DNA of 64,000 nt from Diadema setosum. Lineage: Eukaryota; Echinodermata; Echinoidea; Diadematoida; Diadematidae. A model generated the notes under the pieces. It saw nothing but the letters and a program-made list of their open reading frames with translations. It made no database searches and was not told the origin of the DNA. The stretch is from assembly GCA_033980235.1 (NCBI GenBank), contig CM067075.1, positions 8,338,608 through 8,402,607 on the forward strand, read 5' to 3'. Positions 55,705 to 64,000 of the stretch are shown here, piece by piece (positions within the stretch are counted from its first letter, which is position 1; each line of letters starts with the position of its first letter). Made by a program: the position numbers and the translations under genes.

Positions 55705-56225
55705 CCGTTGGGTAACAAGCAATCACAAACAATTATTTGGACATCATACTGTTTTAAAACCGGGTATTCAAGCATCGCGCCATTATATTGAAGCCTGTTG
55801 CAGGTATAGTCCCACAGTAGGTTCTTATTGTATTGACGATTTGAAGCTAAAACAAAACAAAAAACAAAAACAAAAACAAAAAAAAAACACATACCTTCTA
55901 AGTAATGCTTTCGACACGCATATGAAATCCGCGTATAGTGAATTATGTATTGAGTTAAGCCAAGTCGCGGATTGAAAATCACTAACTTAGTTTCTTCGTT
56001 GTCTTGATGTTTGATCCAAAATGTCAGTTGATCCCAGTGGTTTGGAAACAGGCACAACAGAGTCATATTTGCTCCAACTCCATAGTCTTGGCGAATGGAA
56101 ACTTCTTGGCTGTACACAGAAGACATGATAGGCATCAATATGGGAATGATTCGAAGCCATCGACACTCGAGAAAAATCGAAATACAGTTACCAGAAGACG
56201 GTTTAGTTACCCACGCTGTCTCCAT
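55705..56225 (-). pseudogene. Ig receptor copy 3, truncated pseudogene
   Basis: The signal peptide and V-type domain are close to receptor 1 (GVGANMTLLCLFPN, FWIKHQDN, then YTCNRLQYNG and YPVLKQYDVQII). In the middle, a T/G-rich tract at 55847-55894 replaces a 17-nt stretch and shifts frame; a second change restores it, but the NATNDDYG block is lost. Similarity stops soon after CDCLLPNG, so the second domain, stalk, membrane helix and tail are missing. The open frame continues a little into unrelated DNA. It is probably non-functional; a secreted single-domain product is a remote alternative. Confidence 0.75.
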
Positions 56226-56375
56226 GTCGCAAACCTCTATCGAAAGAAATCAAAGATGGTTCAAGCATCCGTTGGTTAGGCATTTGTTACAGGGAAAATC
56301 GTTTGTTTTGAGGCTTACAGATAGTATTCATCGCCTCAGTGCAAAGGATCAACGTTCCGAGAAAACCAAGGACGC

Positions 56376-57067
56376 ATGAACTTGAACTTGAACTTGAACT
56401 TGATTCTAACGACCCCTTTCGGAGTATGAGAACATACATTCTATATACATGTCATGTCTATTATACATACATACAAGCATAAATACATGAAAAAAAAAAG
56501 AATATGCATAAATGTAATATAACAAGGTAACAGTTATCACATGAAACTATATTAAATACTGTAACTATCAATTCGCTTTTTCATCACACCTGCAAATCAG
56601 AACAAATATAACTTGAATAATATTAATGATAATAAGTATGTTACACGACTTGGAAAAAAAAATATCTAGACATACAATAATTATGAACTTATCTACTAAA
56701 CTTTGACATAATAATATGAGCAAACTTGGCAAGTTTTGACAGTAATTTGGCATGAGGTATTGAATAAACTATTCATTTTAAAGCATTTGGACGTTTGGCA
56801 AACTGAGAGGGAATATATTTGCATCTGTCTGGCGTAAAATAAGAACACTCAAATAAATAGTGAAATTCGTCACCAATCTTACAGAGGTGACAAAGATTAC
56901 ATAATCTATTCTGTCTAGGAATACCTTCAAAACGACCCTTGGTACAGGGTAAATAATGATTGCCACATCTGAATTTACAGAAATTCGTTCGATCTTTATC
57001 ATTAAGTTGTCTAAGATAAGGCTTTAAAGTAAGGTTGTCTTTAAAAATCCTGTAAATTACACATTGG
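56376..57067 (-). mobile_element. 5'-truncated LINE with (AAGTTC)n tail
   Basis: On the minus strand, a C-terminal ORF2 piece is visible across frames (FRCGNHYLPC, NRLCNLCHLCKIGDEFHYLF type motifs at about 56800-57000). The 3' end at the left has four tandem ttgaac units, plus-strand orientation. It interrupts DNA that is contiguous in the paralog at about 20595. Confidence 0.75.
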
Positions 57068-57244
57068 TCATTGATCCAGAACGTCTGATCACATCCGGCC
57101 TCTTCTCATCAGTTACTGCAACCGAGTACGTTTTGCATTAGGATGCCGATCTGCCGCTGGCTGCTATTACTAGTATTGTTCTTTAGCTAGAAGGTACAAT
57201 AGGCTTGACCATACATGGCGATGAGCTACTGTTGTGACTTTTGA

Positions 57245-58015
57245 TAGTTTCAGGCTACAAGAGTAAGAAAAATAAATATTCAGGAAGAGTGTGGACGGCT
57301 AAATCGTGGTATCTGTCACCCCTGGTCTAGCTTGCGACGTATTAACCATTTTCTATTCTTGGATGGTTGCCTATCAATAGACGGCACGATGGCAATTAAG
57401 GCTCTGCTTGCCGATGAAGTACTCTACGTCGCAAAGTGGACTACTGATCCTATAAAAGATTTTTATCACTTGCCTCCCACCATACAAATGAAATTGTAAG
57501 ATCTCAACCACTGACCTATACCCGGGATCCTATGTGCATCCCAGGAAGATTTCAAGTTTTCTCCCTTTGGCTCAGTGTGTATAGTTATCGTTATTGAAGT
57601 TTTGCGTAGGACATGCAATGCTAAATGTACTGATCCTATATCACTAGCCTGTCCATGCAGTATTGAAATGAATCCATGCCCAATTTCAGTTACGAGGCAG
57701 TTTAGGCGCGTTTTTCACTCATAGGACAAATTGTGTTCTTCTCGAAGTACTGAGCAAATCCATTTCGTAGTTCAATAGCAGTTTCAGTTCCCAAAGGGCG
57801 ATTGTCCAATTCACTTACAGGCTCTATGTGAATGACAGTCCCGGTATCAGTGATATCTTCTTTGTGTGTTACTCCATTGGGTTTTACTATCATCTACTAG
57901 TAGGCCTACTTACATTTTAATCGGACGATCTAAGAAACTTGTCGCTAAAGACAATTTCGATACTTCCTTGTTCATACCCTATGAGTGTTCAAGAACATCA
58001 GAAAACAAAACAATG
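57245..58015. repeat. Segmental duplication, second copy of 22069-22895
   Basis: Near-identical over most of its length, with several small indels and a missing piece between 57820 and 57830 relative to the first copy. No gene is called. Confidence 0.75.
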
Positions 58016-58348
58016 GGGTAGCTTAAGATTTGCGGCGCGGACGTTCGAGACAATTGCGTTTAACATTATCCTCTCTCCCTGCGTCGTATTGAGAAGTGAC
58101 TTTATATAGATTACGCGGAGACGCAATCTATAAAAAATAAAATGGCACCCCATACGATCGGTGCATGAAGAAACTCTCCTCGTCGTGAATTAAGCGGACG
58201 TGAAAATAGCCCAGAACGTGTAAGTGCAAACTCAGACGACGCAAGCTATAGATAGATCGACTTTGATACGCGACTTTGCGCATGCTCAGAAGTTTTTTTT
58301 TTTTTTTTTTTTTCCTCTGAACGTCCCCGTCACGTAAAATCAAGCTAC
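58016..58348. mobile_element. Inverted-repeat element, copy without the hAT-like MITE
   Basis: Paralog of 22896-23391. The site gcgtcgt at about 58081-58087 is single, marking the empty target of the MITE at 22966. Confidence 0.6.
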
Positions 58349-58356
58349 TTTGAGTC

Positions 58357-59632
58357 TTCGGTCACAACCGCCACAATCAGCCTGTTCGGTCAGTCGGGGA
58401 GTTTTTAGCTAATTTCGGTCGGACAACGACCGGTGATCGGTGATCGACCAGTGACCGACCATGCACCATTGATTTTTAGGGCATCGGTCGGTCGCCGCTG
58501 AAGTTTTAACTGGGAGTTAAAATTTCAGCGGCGACCGACCAATTTTTACTCGCTGCCCAAAATACGCCGAGCGATTTAGGGAATAAAAATAATAGAGACA
58601 AAAATGACAAAAGCACATAAGAAAACCAAAGGAATAGATCGAGCGGTCGCTGTCGAGCGATATAGGGACTAAAGATGATAAAGATAAAAATGACAGAAGC
58701 ACTGCAGGAAACAAAGGACTTGATGGGGAAGGGAAGCCATGGGAATGCCCAGTATGGAAGAAGCATTGGGAGGGAAAGAGGCAATGAAACCTCACCAACA
58801 TCTTAGCATCTCAGCATCAGCCTCGGCAACCAACATGAGGGACAGGGACAACCACTTTTGGGCAAAAGAGGTGAAAGCTAGAAGTTAGTGTATGTAGACT
58901 TGTAATAATAATATGGTTTGGTTACCTTATCATTTGGTAAAGAACTATTGAATGAAAAAATCATGAATGACAAAGAGATGGGGAAATGAAAATATGAAAA
59001 TTAATAGGAATAGAAATACTGCATACTGTTAGAAGCAAACAAAGATATTTTGGAAAATTCTAATCTTTGTTCCATCTTTGATTTTTCTCCCATTTTGTTT
59101 GATCTCCTAATTTCTAGTTATCTGTGGTTTAACATAACAGAGGTTTGGCAGTTGGTAACTCTTAAATCTTTAGCCTGGAGCTTTATTTCTAATTGATTAA
59201 TAGATTATTACATCACAAATCACATGCATGAATAAACCCAGGATAGCTCGTGAGAAATTTCAGGCATAGACCGGCGGACGGCCGCCTGTACGCCCACGGG
59301 ACACCGGTAGATGACCTATCGATCACTCGTCGGTCGCGGAGCGATTTCGTAAAATTTGGCCGGTGGCCGGTGGGAGATCGTCCAGTTGTCAATGGGGCAT
59401 CGCTCGGTGACTGATCAGTCTCTGCGCTGAGACGGTCCCAAATTTCGCATTTTTTTTAAACCTAAAATCGACCGGTTACCGACGGGAAATCGACAGGGCA
59501 TCGCTCGGTCACCTCTTGGGTTTTACAGCCTGCTCGACATCTCCAAAAACTGCTGAGCGGTGCCAAAATTTCAGCGGTAACCGAGCAGGCTACAAATCGG
59601 TCGGTCGCCGCTCTGAGTTGTGACCGTGGCCA
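58357..59632. mobile_element. GC-rich inverted-repeat element, compact copy (1.28 kb)
   Basis: The ends tcggtcacaacc and gttgtgaccg are inverted, with arms full of cggtcggtcgccg-type motifs. It lacks the 3.7-kb insertion found in the copy at 23399-28396. Confidence 0.55.
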
Positions 59633-59687
59633 AATGTATCTGATGACTCAACATCTTTACCAATGTATGTTACATCTGAAATGATTA

Positions 59688-60190
59688 TGCATGGGCGTCA
59701 CCAGGGGGGGGGGGGGGGGGGGTGCGTTGGGTGCGAACGCACCCCCCCCCCCCCCCCCCTTTCAGGCAAAAAAAAAAAAAAAAAAAAAATCAGTCTTTGA
59801 GCGACCTCAATGCCGGACGCTAAATAATTATTCCTTTTTTTATTATCTTTTTATTGTTATTGTTATTTTATTATTTTGCACTTGGGACAAGAAATTCGAG
59901 GGGAAAAAAATCGCACCCGGGCTCTGGCAGCACTGATTTTATACATTATCTATTTTACAGTGTTTACTATTACGTTCGACGGCACAGTACATATCGTACG
60001 GTACGGAGCACGCACACGTTTGCATGTATTACCGTGTACGTGTACGTGTGCTGCAAGGATGCAGGGTCTATGTACAGCACTTTTTATCCAAATTGAAAAT
60101 GCGAGCCCAAGTGCGAGCCTTAGCTTCATGAAAATTTTGGAGGGGCAAGCATATCATAATTTTGCCCCCCCCCCCCCCCCAATTAAATAA
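59688..60190. mobile_element. Element starting catgggcgtcacc with poly-G/poly-C hairpin
   Basis: A G run, then gtgcgttgggtgcgaacgcac, then a C run form a long hairpin, followed by an A run. The paralog at about 28443 continues without it, so it inserted after the duplication. The right end is not defined and may merge with the following satellite. Confidence 0.5.
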
Positions 60191-61430
60191 TTCCCGATGA
60201 GAAGATTTTCTTGCTTTTTGACAGAAAAAAGTTCCCCCTTAAAAAGACTGCAAGTAAAGCATAATCATCTGCCCCCCCCCCACATAATCATAATTCCCGA
60301 GATGAGATTTTCTTGCTTTTTTGATAGAAATCTGTCCAAATGGAATATTTCACCCAAAGTGTGCACCAGGTTGCTGAATTTCAATTCTAAAAATGAAAAG
60401 TCTCTCTCCTGTGGGAGGGGGATAGCCCTTCCCACACCCCTCCCGTTTGGTCTATTTTCCATGGACTTGGTACACCTTTAGATTGATAGATTTACAAATG
60501 TTTTATCGCAAGTGTGCACCAGACCTGTCACTTCACTTAAAAAATATGCATAAGATCCGTCGTGTGGTAGGGGATAATTATCTCCTTTCAATGAACCCTT
60601 TGCCCGCTTGGTTTCCCTTCCTATTATTGGTACACTTAACGTCTTGGGGGATTGAGAGCTTCCTAAATTCCAAATGTCTTTATTAGCCGTTTTCATTTGA
60701 ATACTAAAAATGCAACAGCTTCCTTGTATGCAGGAGCATCAATCCCGGAGGACAAGGGGACAAACGTCACCCTATATTTCTCGAAATGACAAAATTGTCT
60801 TCATTTTTCAATCTGTCCAAATATTTCATTCACTGTGCAACGGATTGTTGAATTTCAATTCTCAAAATGCAAAATCTCCGCCGCGTAGGAGATTGATACC
60901 CCTCCCACAATCTCCCCGTTGAGGTCTCCAACCATACACTTAGCAAACTTTGGGGATTGACAAATTTCAGAATATTTCATCAAAAAGCATATTTCATATC
61001 TTTCACTTGAATCCAAATATATTCAAAAGTTCCCTCATCCTCTTTGATTTATGTTTCCCCCGCTCGGTTCTTACCCACAGACTCGACACATTTGGGGGCT
61101 GACAATTTTCTTTCTTAGTACTTCTTAGAAGTGGGTATCAGAGAGTTTTTGCCCCCCCCCCCCCCCTGCCCTGTAACAAATAATTTATCAATTTATCGAA
61201 AACCCAACATGAACAATAAAGGCACTTTTCTCGTCTAAAAGTTGTCAATTTTGTAACTGAAAATGCGATTTTTTTTGGGGGGGGGGCCCATAACGGGGCG
61301 AATAATACACTGACAATTTACAGATACACTAATATCCCCCTCCCACACCTTCCCCCGCTCGGTCGCTTCGCTCCCTCGCGAGGATCTCACACCGTCACAT
61401 AATGTACCCTAGTATGTTATAATGATCAGT
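60190..61430. repeat. Diverged satellite monomers
   Basis: Loosely related blocks recur: ttgaatttcaattctaaaaatg near 60375 and 60850, gggggatagcccttcccacac near 60418, and ctcccacaccttccccc near 61340. They resemble monomers of the following array but are too diverged to phase. Confidence 0.5.
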
Positions 61431-61437
61431 CCTTTAC

Positions 61438-62244
61438 AGTGAATTATCCACTATGTTTGATTCCCAGAAATTTGCTTTTTTTATGCTCTACAAACGTGAC
61501 TTTTGTACTGTGCTTTTACAAAAGTCCCTACCGTGGGAGGGGGTATCCCCCTCCCACACCCTCACCCGCCCGGTCGCTTTGCTCCCTCGCCGAAGATCTC
61601 ACACCGTCACTAATGTACCCCCCTATGTTATGTCCATATAGTCCTTCACAGTTTTTTTTTTTTTTTACGATGATTAAATCCCTAGAAATTTGATTTAAAA
61701 TGCCCTATAAACGCGTCTTCTATACTTTTTTTTTATTTATTTACTTTAACAAAAAGTCCCTACCGTGGAAGGGGGTTACCCCCTCCCCCGCTCGGTCGCT
61801 TCGCTCCCTTGCCGAGGATCTCACACCGTCACATAATGTACCCCCATATGTTATAATCATAATCCTTTACTGTGAATTTTCCACTATGTTCGATTCACAG
61901 AAATGTGCTTTTAGATGCTCTACAAACGCGACTTTTGTACTCTCTTTGTACAAAAATTCCGTACCCTGAGAAGGGGTATCCCCTTCCAACACCCTCGCCG
62001 AGGATCTCACACCGTCACTAATGTACCCCCTATGTTATATTCACAGTCCTTAGCAGTGATTTTTTACGATGTTTAAATTCCTAGAAATTTGATTTAAAAT
62101 GCCCTATAAAAGCGTCTTTTATACTGTGTTTTTACAAAAAAGTCCCTATATACCGTTGGAGAGGGTACCCCCCTACCACACCCTTGCCGAGGATCTCACA
62201 CCGTCACATAATGTACCCCTATGTTATAATCATAATCCTTTACA
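61438..62244. repeat. Satellite array, two-monomer units
   Basis: X-type monomers (tgaattttccactatgtt at about 61438 and 61869) alternate with Z-type monomers (ttttttacgatg...taaat at about 61660 and 62056). The repeat is about 370-430 bp. Each monomer contains gggggtatccccctccc and ctcacaccgtcac. Confidence 0.75.
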
Positions 62245-64000
62245 GTGAATTTTCCACTATGTTTGATTCCCAGAAATTTGCTTTTAGATGCTCTACAAAC
62301 GCGACTTTTGTACTCTACTTTTATAAAAGGTCCGTACCGTGGGAGAGGGTATCCCCCTCCTACACCCTCCCCCGCTCGGTCGCTTCGCTCCCTCGCCGAG
62401 GATCTCACACCGTCACATAATGTACCCCCATGTGTTATAATCATAGTCCTTTACAGTGAATTTTGCACTATGTTTGATTCACAGAAATTTGTTTTGAGAT
62501 GCTCTACAAACGCGACCTTTGTACTGTGCTTTCACAAAAAGGCCGTATCGTGGGAGGGGGTGTCCCCCTCCCACACCCTCGCCGAAGATCCCACACCGTC
62601 AACAATGTACCCCCCTATGTTATATTCACAGTCCTTCACAGTGATTTTTTTACGATGTTTAAATCCCTAGAAATTTGATTTAAAATGCCCTATAAAAGCG
62701 TCTTTTATACTGTGTTTTTACAAAAAAGCCCCTATATACCTTTGGAGAGGGTACCCCCCTACCACACCCTTGCCGAGGATGTCACACCGTCACATAATGT
62801 ACCCCTATATGTTATAATCGTAATCCTTTACAGTGAATTTTCCACTATGTTTGATTCCCAGAAATTTGCTTTTAGATGCTCTACAAACGCGACTTTTGTA
62901 CTCTACTTTTATAAAAGGTCCGTACCGTGGGAGAGGGTATCCCCCTCCTACACCCTCCCCCGCTCGGTCGCTTCGCTCCCTCGCCGAGGATCTCACACCG
63001 TCACATAATGTACCCCCATGTGTTATAATCATAGTCCTTTACAGTGAATTTTGCACTATGTTTGATTCACAGAAATTTGTTTTGAGATGCTCTACAAACG
63101 CGACCTTTGTACTGTGCTTTCACAAAAAGGCCGTATCGTGGGAGGGGGTGTCCCCCTCCCACACCCTCGCCGAAGATCCCACACCGTCAACAATGTACCC
63201 CCCTATGTTATATTCACAGTCCTTCACAGTGATTTTTTTACGATGTTTAAATCCCTAGAAATTTGATTTAAAATGCCCTATAAAAGCGTCTTTTATACTG
63301 TGTTTTTACAAAAAAGCCCCTATATACCTTTGGAGAGGGTACCCCCCTACCACACCCTTGCCGAGGATGTCACACCGTCACATAATGTACCCCTATATGT
63401 TATAATCGTAATCCTTTACAGTGAATTTTCCACTATGTTTGATTCCCAGAAATTTGCTTTTAGATGCTCTACAAACGCGACTTTTGTACTCTACTTTTAT
63501 AAAAGGTCCGTACCGTGGGAGAGGGTATCCCCCTCCCACACCCTCCCCCGCTCGGTCGCTTCGCTCCCTCGCCGAGGATCTCACACCGTCACATAATGTA
63601 CCCCCATATGTTATAATCATAGTCCTTTACAGTGAATTTTGCACTATGTTTGATTCACAGAAATTTGCTTTGAGATGCTCTACAAACGCGACCTTTGTAC
63701 TGTGCTTTTACAAAAAGGCCGTATCGTGGGAGGGGGTGTCCCCCTCCCACACCCTCGCCGAAGATCTCACACCGTCAACAATGTACCCCCCTATGTTATA
63801 TTCACAGTCCTTCACAGTGATTTTTTTACGATGTTTAAATCCCTAGAAATTTGATTTAAAATGCCCTTTAAACGCGCCTTTTTACTCTGTTTTTACAAAA
63901 AGTCCCTACCCGTGGGAGGGGATATCCCCCTCCCCCACTTAGCTCCCTCGCTTAGCTCCCTCGCTGAGGATCTCACACCGTCACATAGCGTACCCCCGTA
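62245..64000. repeat. Satellite array, 588-bp three-monomer higher-order repeat
   Basis: X monomers start at 62245, 62833 and 63421, Y at 62456 and 63044, Z at 62641 and 63229, giving an exact 588-bp period. The first two units are almost identical and the third differs at a few sites. Monomers are about 211, 185 and 192 bp. The array continues past the window end. Open frames inside it simply repeat and are not genes. Confidence 0.92.

Noticed and set aside
62245..63846. Repeated 141-, 107- and 75-residue frames
   Set aside because: They are identical because the DNA is a 588-bp satellite; the frames overlap on both strands and show no protein features.

Overview
This window looks like AT-rich, repeat-dense nuclear DNA from a marine invertebrate, most likely a deuterostome such as an echinoderm. 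The reasons are spliceosomal-type exons with AG/GT borders, several decayed non-LTR retrotransposons ending in short tandem tails such as (TTGAA)n, long TG/TTC/TA microsatellites, many short inverted-repeat transposons and a satellite array. There is no bacterial operon structure. The organism call is inference; I could not run any search.

Region 1 (1-15070, plus strand) holds the 3' part of an unrecognised multi-exon gene. I find ten short internal exon candidates, each with an AG acceptor and GT donor, each a multiple of 3 nt long and each open in phase 1-1. A strong acceptor then leads to a terminal exon ending in TAA. The first 11 kb is built from tandem modules of about 2.8-2.9 kb that duplicate the exons. 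The third module is split by a nested block of DNA transposons (6371-10674), and a CR1-like LINE fragment sits at 11455-13330. From 15070 to 18960 there is a tandem duplication, microsatellites and a LINE remnant.

Region 2 (18963-59690) carries three members of one immunoglobulin-superfamily receptor family on the minus strand. Two are intact intronless reading frames (18963-20432 and 37583-39235) encoding a V-type Ig domain, a second Cys-containing domain, a Ser/Thr stalk, one membrane helix and a cytoplasmic tail. One tail ends with an ITAM-like pair of YxxI motifs and the other keeps only one. The third copy (55671-56225) is a truncated pseudogene. Copies one and three lie in a large segmental duplication (about 19.97-28.48 kb against 55.71-59.69 kb). 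Paralog comparison there gives empty sites for a hAT-like MITE, a LINE and a 3.7 kb satellite-bearing block. Between the receptors lie a LINE with recognisable endonuclease and reverse transcriptase (28573-32430), foldback elements (34660-35480, 42887-45270), a MITE inserted into another copy of itself (46023-47203) and a decayed plus-strand LINE (about 50200-53530).

Region 3 (59690-64000) starts with a poly-G/poly-C element and becomes a satellite array. The array changes from two-monomer to three-monomer (588 bp) higher-order units and runs off the window end.

The two points of most interest are the array of phase-symmetric exons, in which any exon can be skipped or duplicated without shifting frame, and the small Ig-receptor cluster with divergent signalling tails.
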